A DNA stretch of 64,000 nt from JBBQZO01 sp038207625 (GCA_038207625.1 JBBQZO010000010.1:97302-161301); one strand, 5' to 3'; shown: positions 8,795-18,190, numbered from the stretch's first letter. The notes: generated by a model not told the origin, from the letters alone. Translations and numbers: made by a program.

Positions 8795-9360
8795 GATGGA
8801 CTCCCGGAGATGGTTTATGCGGGTTTTTGCGCGGCGCGCGCGGCGGTTTCGCAATTCGTTGTAGCTGCCAGAAAAGCCTACTCCAAAGCCACTTGCTTGA
8901 CCAGTGCCATGCGACGCGGGCCGACGCAGGCACCACAACTTGTTGCCAATCGAGCCAGCCGGCTTGCCGCTTCAGCGGGTCATCGATCCGCAGCGCGCAT
9001 CCCGGCCGTCAAATGCGCTGTCGCTTACGCTTTTTTCAACAGCAAATCTGCGTATTTCGTCCAGATTCATGAATTTCAGCAATACTTGCTTGAATGTTTG
9101 TAATATATTTGTAATATACCGACTGCACATTAACGTCCCAAAACAAACGCACGCGAAGCGCTGTCATCGTTCCGCTCACGCCCCCGTTTGCCCAGGTCGT
9201 TGGCATGCACGGCGTTGTCGGTTCAACGCATAACGACACATCAAGTGGACCGGGCAATGCAGCGGCGCGCAGCAACAAGGCGCAGTGCCGCACGGGGACG
9301 TGACGTCGCAGCATCGTGCTGTCGAAGCACGTCAGATAAAAATAGATGGAGACAAAACCA
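8795..9360. other. Long intergenic region upstream of the collagenase gene
   Basis: No gene recognised on either strand. The right half is AT-richer and includes an exact 11-bp tandem repeat (9097-9118). The promoters of the leftward sCache gene and the rightward collagenase gene should be here. Confidence 0.5.
9097..9118. repeat. Two exact tandem copies of TTTGTAATATA
   Basis: TTTGTAATATA occurs at 9097-9107 and again immediately at 9108-9118, about 240 bases before the collagenase start. Eleven bases is about one DNA helical turn, so this could present a regulator with two sites on the same face; it may also contain a -10-like TAATAT. No regulator is assigned. Confidence 0.7.
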
Positions 9361-11664
9361 ATGACAATGAAAAGAAAACATCTGCTCGCAGTTGGACTGA
9401 TGGCAGGATTGATCAGCACGCTGACGCAGGCCGGCACCGAGCAGCCGGCGAACGCGCACGTGCACCAGGTCGGTCAAGCCAAGGAAGCGCCCGCACCGCG
9501 CATTCCGCAAAGCTTGCCGCCCAGCGCAGAGCAGATCAAGTTCGACCTGGCGCCAACGACCAAGCCGCGCCTGGACCTGATGCCCAGCACCAACAGCGCG
9601 AGCCAGCTGCGTTCGACCAACCACTCCCGTTTGCAGCTCAAGAGCGCGCAACTGGTCGCCGCGCCGGCCAACGATCCGTGCCGCGACATGAACGTCATGG
9701 CCAGCTACAGCGGTGCCGCGCTGGCCGATTATGTCGCCAATTTGCCGGACTTCGAGTGCCACTATCCGCTGTTCTCGCTCAGCGCGGCGCAAGATAGTGT
9801 CATTTTTTCGCCCGCCAATTATGCCGCCGTGGCCGAGCGTTTCGTCACCGAAGCGGCCCGTTACGACGCCAGCAATATCAAGCTGCTCAACCTGGTGATC
9901 TACTTGCGCGCCGGTTATTTCCTGTCCGACGCGTCGACCCAAAAAGTACCGGCCAGCATCCTGACAACGCTGCGCCCCGCCATCCATCAGCTGCTCGACG
10001 GCGACACGCTGTTCAAGGTCAACACGGACGGCGCGAACACGGCCAACGAAGTGCTGCGCCTGGTCACCAACATGAGCGACGAGGCGTATCACCTGCCCAG
10101 CATCAAGAACCTGATCATCCGCTATACGCCAACCCCGGCCAATCCGAACGCGGCCCAGCCCTTGTTTGAATACGGCGCCGCGAACGGCTTCACGGGTGTC
10201 TTGACGGCCATGTTCTACGCCAACTTCAAGCCGGCCAGCCGCGCCATTCTGGCCACCGACGCGTCCTATCCGCAGGCGCTGTTTGCTTTCGTTCAGAACG
10301 CCACACCGGTACTGCTGGGCACCGAGCGGGCCTACCAGCTCACCGACGCGGAGAATGAAACCTTCCGCTTCATGCAATTCCCGGCGCTGTTCTCGACCAT
10401 CAAGCCGATGGTCAAGACCATCCTCGCCAACAACACCATGACCGGCCCCGGCGCCGATCTGTGGATCAACGCGGCCATGGCCACGACCTACTACGACAAC
10501 GCCAATTGCGCCGACTACGGCACCTGCAATTTTGTGTCGCAGCTGTCGGACATCGTGCTCAGCAAGCATTACACCTGCAGCCCGACCATCAAGATCCGCG
10601 CCCAGCAAATGACGCAGGACCAGATGCAGGCATCGTGCGATCTGCTGGCCAAGGAAGAAACCTATTTCCACGGCATGATGCAAACGAATTACACGCCGGT
10701 GGCCAACGATTTCAACACCAGCCTGGAAGTGGTGGTGTTTAGCGACTACACCAACTACAGCAAGTACGCCGGCGTGCTGTTTGGCATTTCCACCAACAAC
10801 GGCGGCATGTCGCTCGAAGGCAATCCGGCCGATCCGAACAACCAGGCCCGCTTCATCGCCCATGAAGCGTCATGGCTGCGTCCGACCTTCTCGGTGTGGA
10901 ATCTGGAACACGAGTATGTGCACTACCTCGACAGCCGCTTCGACATGTACGGCGATTTCGGCACGGCCATCTCGCAACCGACCGTCTGGTACATCGAAGG
11001 CCTGGCCGAATACCTGTCGCTGAAAAACAATGACCAGACCGCCATCGACATGGTCAAGGCCGGCGGCTATCAGCTCAGCGAGATCTTCGGCAATAACTAT
11101 GCGATGACCGACTACCAGAACCGCGCCTATCGCTGGGGCTACATGGCGACCCGCTACATGTTCGAAGAACATCGCGGCGACATCAATGCCGTGCTCGCCA
11201 AGTTCCGCAGCGGCGACTACGCCGGCTATGAAGCCTACATGCAGCAGATCGGCACCGGCTATGACGCCGACTTTGCCGCCTGGGCGCAAAAGGCGAGCAC
11301 TGCCGGCACGCCGCCTGCGCCCACCTGGGTGAGCACACTGCCGGCCTGCGCCAGCACCAGCCAACTGGCCAAGGACTGCGCGATCCGTCATCTCAGCTCG
11401 ACCTATCGCAGCTACGCCACGATCATGGTGCCGGCGAATGCGAAGAACCTGCGCATCATGACCAGCGGGGGCAGCGGCGACGCCAACCTGTATGTCGCGC
11501 TCGACCACTGGCCGCTGCCGACGGCGTACGATTTTGCGTCGACCTATCCGGGCAACGAGGAATACGTGACCTTGACCTCGCCGCAGGCCAATCGCTGGTA
11601 CTACGTGGTGCTCGATGCGAAAACGCCGTTCTCCGAAGTGACGCTGTACGCGACATGGGAGTAA
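9361..11664 (+). CDS. M9 family microbial collagenase
   Basis: A 767-residue secreted zinc protease. It has a Sec signal peptide (KRKHLLAVGLMAGLISTLTQA), an M9N-type helical activator domain (about residues 100-400) and an M9 catalytic domain with HEYVH at about 517-521 and the third ligand Glu in WYIEGLAEY near 546. It ends in a PPC-like beta domain (about 660-767, 'NAKNLRIMTSGGSGDANLYV'), common in secreted bacterial proteases. Vibrio-type collagenases have the same order. The start at 9361 has GGAGAC upstream; an in-frame ATG at 9346 has no ribosome site. It likely degrades collagen-like or other structural proteins outside the cell. Single-gene unit. Confidence 0.92.
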   Translation: MTMKRKHLLAVGLMAGLISTLTQAGTEQPANAHVHQVGQAKEAPAPRIPQSLPPSAEQIKFDLAPTTKPRLDLMPSTNSASQLRSTNHSRLQLKSAQLVAAPANDPCRDMNVMASYSGAALADYVANLPDFECHYPLFSLSAAQDSVIFSPANYAAVAERFVTEAARYDASNIKLLNLVIYLRAGYFLSDASTQKVPASILTTLRPAIHQLLDGDTLFKVNTDGANTANEVLRLVTNMSDEAYHLPSIKNLIIRYTPTPANPNAAQPLFEYGAANGFTGVLTAMFYANFKPASRAILATDASYPQALFAFVQNATPVLLGTERAYQLTDAENETFRFMQFPALFSTIKPMVKTILANNTMTGPGADLWINAAMATTYYDNANCADYGTCNFVSQLSDIVLSKHYTCSPTIKIRAQQMTQDQMQASCDLLAKEETYFHGMMQTNYTPVANDFNTSLEVVVFSDYTNYSKYAGVLFGISTNNGGMSLEGNPADPNNQARFIAHEASWLRPTFSVWNLEHEYVHYLDSRFDMYGDFGTAISQPTVWYIEGLAEYLSLKNNDQTAIDMVKAGGYQLSEIFGNNYAMTDYQNRAYRWGYMATRYMFEEHRGDINAVLAKFRSGDYAGYEAYMQQIGTGYDADFAAWAQKASTAGTPPAPTWVSTLPACASTSQLAKDCAIRHLSSTYRSYATIMVPANAKNLRIMTSGGSGDANLYVALDHWPLPTAYDFASTYPGNEEYVTLTSPQANRWYYVVLDAKTPFSEVTLYATWE

Positions 11665-11719
11665 ACGCCAGGTAGACAACGGGCGCCGCGCTGTGCGGCG
11701 TGCGCTTGGTATGACCCGA

Positions 11720-11748
11720 GACGGCGCCCTGTGCGCCGTCTTGTCGTT
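11720..11748 (+). terminator. Probable terminator after the collagenase gene
   Basis: GACGGCGC and GCGCCGTC form an 8-bp stem with a CCTGT loop, followed by TTGTCGTT. The T-run is imperfect, so efficiency is uncertain. Confidence 0.5.
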
Positions 11749-11898
11749 GCGCGCGCGCCAGCCGCGCGGCGTTGCGGGTGAGTTTGCACAAGCTGGCAGA
11801 TATGTGCGTTATCGAACGGAAACGCCCTGCTTGCGGAGCGACAATCACAGCACGCCACAGACAGGTGGACGCGGTTCAAAGCAGTCAAGGAGATGACC

Positions 11899-12192
11899 AT
11901 GAACAAGATCGGCTGGATCGGCATTATTGTATGGGGCATCATCGTGACCGGCTTTGGACTGTCGGCGATCGGCCCGATCGGTGCGGACCAGTCGGGTTCG
12001 ACGGTCCAGGCGCAGGACGTGATCTTCCTGCTGGCCGGCGGCACCGTCACCTGCCTGGTGGGCCTGGTTGGCCTGCTCGGCAGCATGGGATGGCTGCCCG
12101 GCTGCGCCGCGTGGAATACCAGCAAGGCCGACGACGAAGGGCTCTCCCAGACCCATGCCAACGGACATGACAAGCCGCTGAGCGCCTACTGA
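11899..12192 (+). CDS. Small two-helix membrane protein, unknown function
   Basis: A 97-residue protein with two hydrophobic helices (about residues 3-22 and 38-63) and a polar C-terminal tail of about 30 residues. AAGGAG six bases before the ATG at 11899 decides this start over the ATG at 11893. It contains three cysteines near and after the second helix. No family recognised; it is followed by another tiny membrane-protein gene. Confidence 0.65.
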   Translation: MNKIGWIGIIVWGIIVTGFGLSAIGPIGADQSGSTVQAQDVIFLLAGGTVTCLVGLVGLLGSMGWLPGCAAWNTSKADDEGLSQTHANGHDKPLSAY

Positions 12193-12366
12193 TTTCTGCG
12201 CAGGTGTGTGCGTCAGCGTACAGAAATGGCGCTGACAAAAATGGATAATCACCGTTGTGATGTCCAAAGCGCAGCGGCCCCTTGGCACACCGGGCAACAC
12301 CCTGTTTCAAGCGAGACGCAAGTGCGTTTAGCCTTCCATGCACTACCACCACAACGAGGTCCTATC

Positions 12367-12513
12367 ATGCTCTATACCATCGCCGTCGTACTTCTGATCC
12401 TCTGGGTACTGGGTCTGGTCACGTCCTACACCATCGGTGGCTTCATCCATATTCTACTGGTCGTGGCGATCATCATGATCCTGCTGCGCTTGATCAGCGG
12501 GCGCGGCATCTAG
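12367..12513 (+). CDS. lmo0937-family mini membrane protein
   Basis: A 48-residue, almost entirely hydrophobic protein: MLYTIAVVLLILWVLGLV, a short SYTIGG turn and a second helix ending LLRLISGRGI. This is the typical length and layout of the lmo0937 (DUF5670) family, which is widespread, of unknown function, and often found near stress genes. A GAGG ribosome site precedes the ATG. Confidence 0.85.
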   Translation: MLYTIAVVLLILWVLGLVTSYTIGGFIHILLVVAIIMILLRLISGRGI

Positions 12514-12557
12514 CTGCCCAGCGCGAGTTTTACCGAGCACCGCCAGCGCAACGCCCC

Positions 12558-13751
12558 TCACGGCACAGCGCAGGCGGCGGTGGCGACCGACAATTGCGCG
12601 CGGTCAAGCGCGCCGCTCCAGGCGGTCAAGCCCCACGCGCCCAGCACCACCAGTGCGCCTATCCACGGCGTATGCACGACGCCCAAGTGGCGCACCACCA
12701 GTCCCCCACCCCATGCACCACCGGCAATCCCCAGGTTGAACGCTGCAATGTTCAGTCCCGACGCCACATCGACCGCGCGCGGCGCAACGCGCTGTGCCAG
12801 TTGCACCACATACACCTGCAAGCCAGCCACGTTGCCAAACGCAACAGCGCCCCAGGCCAGCACCGTTGCCACCACCAGTAGCGGATGGGGCGCGCTGAAG
12901 GTCAGCACCAATAACACCAAGGCCAGCAGAGCGAAGATGCGCTTCAGCGCGCCGATCGGGCCCAGGCGATCAGCCAGCCTGCCGCCCCAGATATTGCCCA
13001 CCGCAACAGAGAGTCCATACACCAGCATCACCAGGCTGATCGCGCCAGCCTTGAAACCGGATACCTGCTGCAAAATCGCGGCCAGATACGTGAAGGCGAC
13101 GAAGGAGCCGCCGTAGCCGACCGCCGTCATCGCATACACCAGCAGCAGGCGCGGTTCGGCCAGCACCTTGAACTGCTCGCGCAGCGCGCTCGCCGGTGCC
13201 CGCGCGATGTTGTTCGGTACAAACAGCAGGCTGCCGACAAAGGCCAGCACGCCCAGCGCGGCGACGCCCAGGAAGCTGGCGCGCCAGCCCAATTGTTGCC
13301 CGATCAGGGTTCCCAGCGGCACACCCGTAACCAGCGCCACCGTCAGGCCGCTGAACATCAGCGCGATCGCGCTGGCCGCTTTGTCCTTGGGCACCAGGCC
13401 GGTGGCGATGGTCGAAGCGATCGAGAAGAACACCCCGTGCGCCAGCCCGGTCAACACGCGCGCCAGCACCAGCGTCGTATAGCCGGGCGCCTGCCAGGCC
13501 AGCAAATTACCCAGCGTGAACAACACCATCAACGCCAGCAGCAAATTTTTGCGCGGCACGCGCGCGCTCAGCGCCGTCAGCACCGGCGCGCCGAGCGCCA
13601 CGCCGAGCGCGTACAAGCTCACCAGCAGGCCGGCCGACGGCAGGCTCACGCCCAGGTCGGCCGCGATGGTGGGCAGCAGGCCGACGATGACAAACTCGGT
13701 CGTTCCGATGGCAAACGCGCTGATCATCAACGCAAACAAGGCAATGGGCAT
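12558..13751 (-). CDS. MFS efflux transporter (DHA1 type)
   Basis: A 397-residue major facilitator with twelve predicted transmembrane helices. The opening 'FALMISAFAIGTTEFVIVGLLPTIAADLGVSLPSAGLLVS' is that of the arabinose-efflux/chloramphenicol-resistance DHA1 group, and a motif A-like loop (SARVPRKNLLLAL) follows helix 2. Such proteins are proton-coupled drug or metabolite exporters. GGAG seven bases upstream supports the ATG at 13751; an in-frame TTG at 13763 overlaps the ribosome site. It is divergent from a LysR gene 106 bases away, the usual arrangement for a regulator controlling an exporter. Confidence 0.9.
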   Translation of the reverse strand: MPIALFALMISAFAIGTTEFVIVGLLPTIAADLGVSLPSAGLLVSLYALGVALGAPVLTALSARVPRKNLLLALMVLFTLGNLLAWQAPGYTTLVLARVLTGLAHGVFFSIASTIATGLVPKDKAASAIALMFSGLTVALVTGVPLGTLIGQQLGWRASFLGVAALGVLAFVGSLLFVPNNIARAPASALREQFKVLAEPRLLLVYAMTAVGYGGSFVAFTYLAAILQQVSGFKAGAISLVMLVYGLSVAVGNIWGGRLADRLGPIGALKRIFALLALVLLVLTFSAPHPLLVVATVLAWGAVAFGNVAGLQVYVVQLAQRVAPRAVDVASGLNIAAFNLGIAGGAWGGGLVVRHLGVVHTPWIGALVVLGAWGLTAWSGALDRAQLSVATAACAVP

Positions 13752-13840
13752 GGTGGACTCCAAAAGGTCGATGCAATGAACAAGGCGCCAGTGTGGTCCT
13801 TGCCGACGTTTTGAAACAGTCCGTGCGGGGCAGAAGATAT

Positions 13841-13855
13841 TTGATTAGAATTCAA
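13841..13855. promoter_or_regulatory. Candidate LysR-type operator in the MFS/lysR divergent region
   Basis: TTGATTAGAATTCAA has TTGA/TCAA arms around a 7-bp centre and ends two bases before the lysR start codon. It carries the T-N11-A spacing of LysR-family sites. There is no visible Shine-Dalgarno sequence for lysR, so binding here would directly block its translation start region or promoter. Confidence 0.4.
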
Positions 13856-13857
13856 TA

Positions 13858-14751
13858 ATGAAGACAACATTCGACGAATTATTGGCTTACACCACGGTTC
13901 TCGACACGGGCTCGGTGACGGCCGCGGCGGCGCAACTGGGACTGACCGTGTCGGGGGTGAGCCGCGCGCTCGGGCGACTCGAAGAAAAGCTGCAGACGAC
14001 GCTGCTGCGCCGTACCACGCGGCGCATCGAACTGACCGAGGAAGGTGCGCTGTTTCTGGCCCAGGCGCGCGCCATCATCGCCGCGCTCGACGCGGCCGAA
14101 GAACAGATCGCGCTGCGTCGCCAGCAGCCGGCCGGACGGCTGCGTATCAACGCGGCCGCGCCGTTCATGCTGCATGTGATTGTGCCGCTGGTGGACGGTT
14201 TTCGCGCGCGCTATCCGGCCATCGCACTCGAACTCAATACCGACGACCTCAATATCGACTTGCTCGAGCAGCGCACCGATGTGGCGATCCGCATCGGCAC
14301 GTTGGATGATTCGACGCTGCACGCGCGCGCGCTGGGGCGCTACCGGCTGCGCGTGCTGGCCAGCCCCGCCTATCTGAAAACCCACGGCAAACCGCGCACG
14401 GTGGCCGCACTGGCCAAGCATGCGCTGCTGGGTTTTACCCAGCCCGGCGCGCTCAACGACTGGCCGCTGCGGCACGCGCTGGGCGAGCGCCTGGCGATCG
14501 CGCCCAGCCTGCACGCGTCGAGCGGCGAAACGCTGCTTCACTTGGCGCTGGCCGGCCAGGGCATCGTCTGCCTGGCCGACTTCATGACGGCGCATCAGCG
14601 CCGCGCCGGCGCGCTGGTGCAACTGCTGATGGCCGACACGGTTGAGGTACTGCAGCCGGTCCACGCGCTCTACTACAGCAATACCCAGCTGGCCGCGCGC
14701 ATCGCCTGCTTTCTCGACTATCTGGCCGACGCGATGCGCGCCGCCGGCTAG
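13858..14751 (+). CDS. LysR-family transcriptional regulator
   Basis: A 297-residue LysR regulator. The winged helix-turn-helix is at residues 1-60 (FDELLAYTTVLDTGSVTAAAAQLGLTVSGVSRALGRLEEKL ... RTTRRIELTEEG) and the substrate-binding domain at about 90-290, with the 'GRLRINAAAPFMLHVIVPLVDGFRARYP' start seen in the CrgA/PecT-like group. Divergent to the MFS gene, so it is probably that gene's regulator (inference). The start has almost no ribosome site; a leaderless or weakly translated mRNA is possible. Confidence 0.9.
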   Translation: MKTTFDELLAYTTVLDTGSVTAAAAQLGLTVSGVSRALGRLEEKLQTTLLRRTTRRIELTEEGALFLAQARAIIAALDAAEEQIALRRQQPAGRLRINAAAPFMLHVIVPLVDGFRARYPAIALELNTDDLNIDLLEQRTDVAIRIGTLDDSTLHARALGRYRLRVLASPAYLKTHGKPRTVAALAKHALLGFTQPGALNDWPLRHALGERLAIAPSLHASSGETLLHLALAGQGIVCLADFMTAHQRRAGALVQLLMADTVEVLQPVHALYYSNTQLAARIACFLDYLADAMRAAG

Positions 14752-14756
14752 ATCGC

Positions 14757-15362
14757 CTACAACCAGCCGGCGTCGCGCGCCAGCCGGAACGCCTCGACCC
14801 GGTTGTTGGCGTTCAGTTTGCTGATCGCTTCGGACAGGTAGTTGCGCACCGTGCCTTCGGACAGGTGCAACTGCAGCGCGATGTCGGCGCTGCGTTTGCC
14901 TTCGCCGGCCAGCCGCAGCACTTGCCGTTCGCGCTCGCTGAGCGGATCTTGCACCCCGCTCCAGCTCTCCAGCGCCAGCTCGGGGGCGATCGCGCGCCCG
15001 CCCGCGTGCACGGTGCGGATCGCCTCGGCCAGCGCCTCGGCCGGCGCGTCCTTGAGCAGGTAGCCGCGCACCCCGGCGCCCAGCGCGCGGCGCAGATAGC
15101 CGGTGCGCGCGAACGTCGTCACGATCATCACCTTGGTGCTGGCACCCTGCTCGGCCAGCGCGCTGGCCAGCTCGAGTCCCGTCATCAACGGCATCTCGAT
15201 ATCGGTGAGCACGATGTCCGGTTTCAGCGTGCTGCACAATTCGAGCGCCTCGCGCCCGTTGCGCGCCTGCCCGACCACGTCCAGGTCGGGCTCGAGGCGC
15301 AGCAGCGCCGCCAGCGCGCCCAGCAGCAGCGCCTGGTCTTCTGCCAGCAGCACGCGGATCAT
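14757..15362 (-). CDS. NarL/DesR-type response regulator
   Basis: A 201-residue two-domain regulator: receiver domain with acidic pocket (AEDQ) and phospho-acceptor Asp54 in VLTDIEMP, conserved Thr and Lys (IVTTFAR, LLKDAP), then a LuxR-type helix-turn-helix (LSERERQVLRLAGEGKRSADIALQLHLSEGTVRNYLS). The pattern is closest to DesR-type regulators. The start ATG overlaps the stop of the kinase gene in ATGA, so translation is coupled and the pair is cognate. Confidence 0.92.
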   Translation of the reverse strand: MIRVLLAEDQALLLGALAALLRLEPDLDVVGQARNGREALELCSTLKPDIVLTDIEMPLMTGLELASALAEQGASTKVMIVTTFARTGYLRRALGAGVRGYLLKDAPAEALAEAIRTVHAGGRAIAPELALESWSGVQDPLSERERQVLRLAGEGKRSADIALQLHLSEGTVRNYLSEAISKLNANNRVEAFRLARDAGWL

Positions 15363-16471
15363 GCCGGCACGCCCATCGGCAGCGTCAGTTCCAGCGCCAG
15401 ACCGCGCTCGCAGCGCACCACCAGCTGGCCGCCCAGCGCGGTGACGCGCTCGCGCATGCCGGCCAGCCCATTGCCGGACGCGACGACGGCGTTGGCGGCA
15501 AGCTTGTTGCCGTTGTCGTGGATGCGAAACACGATCATGCCCGCTTCCAGCGTGACGCTCACTTCGCAGCAGGTGGCGCCGGCATGGCGCACGATATTGG
15601 TGACCGCTTCGCGCAGCGCCAGCGCCAGCACGTTTTCCGCCGTGGGTGGGAACGCGAACGGCTGCACGTTCACCGTCAGCGCCACGTCGGCCGCGCCCAG
15701 CGCGGCACGCGCGCTGTCGAGTTCATGCGCGAAGCCGGTCTGGCGATAACCGGTGACGGCCGCGCGCACTTCGCTGAGCGCATGGCGCGCGCTCGTTTCG
15801 ATGTCCTTGATTTCGCGTGTGCAGGCGGCCACGTCGCGTCCGATCAGCTTGCCCGCCAGCTCGGCCTTGAGCGTGATCAGCGACAGCGTGTGCCCGAGCA
15901 GATCGTGCAGGTCGCGCGAGATGCGTTCGCGCTCGGCGATGGTGGCCATGTACTCGACTTCCTCCTGTTTGCGCACGATCAGCGCGCGCGCCTGGCGCAG
16001 CGAGGCGTCCATGATGCTGCCCACGCCGACCGGGCCACCCACAATCAGCGCCGGCAACAGGAAGCTGAACGAATACGGCGACGGAATCAACAGCGAGACC
16101 GCGCCCGCCGCAGTGAGCACCACAGCCAACATCGCGTAGGCCTTGCGCTTGTCGCTGATGCGCGCGCACATCACCGCGGCATAGATGAAGAACGAGGATG
16201 CGCCGAAATTGTACGGCGCCCACAGCATGCCAAGCAGCAGCGTGCCGACAATACAGGGCAGCGCGCGCCGGTCGCGCAGCCAGTAGCTGGCCAGGTAGAT
16301 CGGAAAAAACAGCGCCACCGTCAGCGCCAGCATCAGCACCTCGGTCAGGGACGGCGTGATGTACAGATATTTCCAGGCCATGAAAAATAGCGAACCGAGC
16401 CACAGATACGGCCCCTTGCCCACCCACACGGGCAGCCACGGCTCCCTGATCATGCGCATTAATTTGTCCAT
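15359..16471 (-). CDS. DesK-type sensor histidine kinase
   Basis: A 370-residue kinase: about five hydrophobic helices in residues 20-165, then a HisKA_3 dimerisation domain with phospho-acceptor His189 in RDLHDLLGH and a compact ATPase domain (N box in ALREAVTNIVRHAG, G box GNGLAGMRERV). Integral membrane sensor plus HisKA_3 is the DesK layout; Bacillus DesK senses membrane fluidity, but the signal here is unknown. The start at 16471 is preceded by AAGGGG at long spacing. It overlaps the response regulator gene by four bases. Confidence 0.9.
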   Translation of the reverse strand: MDKLMRMIREPWLPVWVGKGPYLWLGSLFFMAWKYLYITPSLTEVLMLALTVALFFPIYLASYWLRDRRALPCIVGTLLLGMLWAPYNFGASSFFIYAAVMCARISDKRKAYAMLAVVLTAAGAVSLLIPSPYSFSFLLPALIVGGPVGVGSIMDASLRQARALIVRKQEEVEYMATIAERERISRDLHDLLGHTLSLITLKAELAGKLIGRDVAACTREIKDIETSARHALSEVRAAVTGYRQTGFAHELDSARAALGAADVALTVNVQPFAFPPTAENVLALALREAVTNIVRHAGATCCEVSVTLEAGMIVFRIHDNGNKLAANAVVASGNGLAGMRERVTALGGQLVVRCERGLALELTLPMGVPA

Positions 16472-16865
16472 GCTTTTCTTATTCCCCTTGAGTCGGTCAG
16501 GCCGTGCCGCCACGCTGGCCGAGCGCGTGACAAGGCGCCATTGTAGTGCGGATGACAAGGCGACACCAGCCACAAAGGGCTGCGTTTTGAGGTGACAAAT
16601 GTCATGCAGAAACGCCGGTCGCGGCCGCCAGAGCGGCCAAAAAACTGTTGTAAATACACACGCAATGGCACACAAAAATTGGGGGTTTGCCCGTCAAACG
16701 TGGTTTTATGTTCCCCCTCAGCAAAACTGACGAGTGAATGTTTGTTTGATTGCAACTATCAGGCAGCCCGCGCCGGCCTTCGCGCGGACCAGAATGCCGG
16801 CCGTTTTCGCCCTGATAGATCATCTTTTTTTGTAATGTTTTTATGCAGTATGTATCGGAGAGATT
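16472..16865. other. Intergenic region with an extended inverted repeat and T-run
   Basis: No gene. It holds the promoter of the leftward kinase operon. At 16755-16818 an ACTATCAGG arm faces CCTGATAG, with an inner pair of GCCGGC arms, and the outer arm is followed by ATCATCTTTTTTT. On the plus strand this looks like a terminator or leader hairpin ahead of the broken TonB receptor gene. Confidence 0.45.
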
Positions 16866-17698
16866 TTGAGTAACACGTTTTCAAGCGTAGCGTAGTTGCA
16901 GTAGCACTCACCCTGGCGTCATACACGGCCTTGCTGGGCGCCCAGTTCGTCATCGAGCATCCACAGCAGTTCCCCGGCCTGGTGATACGCGACAGCAATC
17001 CGGCCAACCAGCTGGTCGACGCCAACGGCAAGACCATCGCCAACTCCGGTCCGATCACCCAGATCAACCGCAGTTTCGTCAACCAGGGCAGCACCGAAGT
17101 CGAAGGCATCGACCTGGAAGTGGCGATGCGCAATTCGCTGGGCGAAATGGGCAAGCTCAACACCAAGCTTGAGTGGGACTACATGTTGTCGTTCAAGCGC
17201 ACCGAGCGGCCGGGCGAAGCGACGGCCAACGTCGTCGGTTCCAACGGCGGTCTGTCGGACTGGGCCACCAGCGTGGGCGACATGCCGCGTCACCGCGCGT
17301 CGCTGTCGACCAACTGGACGCTGGGCGTGCATTCGCTCACGGGCACGGTCAACTTCACCTCGGCCGTGTCGCCGCTGCGCCGCTCCGACAACACGGTGAG
17401 CTACGACACGCCTTACTGCCAGTACGGCGTGGGCCAGCCAGCGAGCGCGTATTCGCTGGGCGGTCTGCCGAAGGTCTCGAACTACAACAACAGCTGCGAA
17501 GTGAAGAGCATGACCACCGTTGGCGTGGCGTATGCGTACACCGGCTTCAAGGACCTGACCTTGTCGGCCAACGTGAGCAATCTGTTCGACGTCGTCGCTC
17601 CTTACGATCCGCGCTATCCGACCGAAGGCTACAACACCCAGTTAGCTGACGGCACAGGATGCGTTTTCCGTCTGGGCGCCAGCGACAAGTTCAAGTAA
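16866..17698 (+). pseudogene. TonB-dependent receptor remnant (signal peptide joined to C-terminal barrel)
   Basis: The 3' part encodes about 255 residues of the C-terminal beta-barrel of a TonB-dependent receptor (EVEGIDLEVAMRNSLG ... LTLSANVSNLFDVVAPYDPRYPTEGYNTQL). Directly upstream, in the same frame, is a signal peptide (VFKRSVVAVALTLASYTALLGAQ), but the TTG start at 16866 (MSNT) is in a different frame: one base is missing near 16877. The whole plug domain and most of the barrel, at least 400 residues, are absent between signal peptide and C-terminal piece. So a large in-frame deletion and a one-base frameshift have destroyed the gene. Confidence 0.8.
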
Positions 17699-17741
17699 GT
17701 CGCTGCCGTGCGTCGGCGCGCTGCGCCGACCCATGCTCAAG

Positions 17742-17775
17742 ATGCCGTCCGGTGTATGCCGGGCGGCATTTTTTT
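17742..17775 (+). terminator. Intrinsic terminator after the TonB receptor remnant
   Basis: ATGCCGTCCGG and CCGGGCGGCAT pair with a TGTATG loop and run into TTTTTTT. Strong rightward terminator, kept although the gene in front is broken. Confidence 0.85.
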
Positions 17776-18025
17776 CGCCCGTGCGGCGCTGGGCGCGCCA
17801 CGCCGCAAGCGCTGCGCGCCAGCCGATGTCCCGCCCGTGCGGCCGGCCAATTTGATTGCCATGGTGCAAAGCGTCAACAGCGGGGACAAACCCGTGCTGA
17901 TCGCCTCATCGACGCGCCGCCCTGTGGCGCAGCATGGTCATGTCGCAGCGGCGCGGGCGCGCCGGACCAGCCCCGGTTCGCATGAGCCGCTCACTGGCGA
18001 CACCAGCTTACCCAGCGAGGCGATC

Positions 18026-18181
18026 ATGACCAGCATTACCCGTACCACCCAGCCGGAAAAACAAGCGGTGCGCTCTTTTCTGGCACGTCAGCGTGCACTG
18101 CACGCGCCGCCCTTGGCGCCCGAGCAAATCCGTCAACAGCTGGGCTGGTGGCTGATCCCGGCCAACGGCCGCCGCCTGTGA
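18026..18181 (+). CDS. Small basic protein of unknown function
   Basis: A 51-residue protein starting at an ATG with GAGG upstream. The C-terminal half (LAPEQIRQQLGWWLIPANGRRL) looks like a short conserved motif, with Trp-Trp and a basic end. No signal peptide or membrane segment. I do not recognise the family; longer upstream reading in the same frame lacks a ribosome site and is low-complexity. Confidence 0.5.
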   Translation: MTSITRTTQPEKQAVRSFLARQRALHAPPLAPEQIRQQLGWWLIPANGRRL

Positions 18182-18190
18182 GGCTACCCA

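Noticed and set aside
9241..10863. 540-codon minus-strand frame opposite the collagenase gene
   Set aside because: No start context or motif; the plus strand carries the HEYVH zinc motif and a signal peptide.
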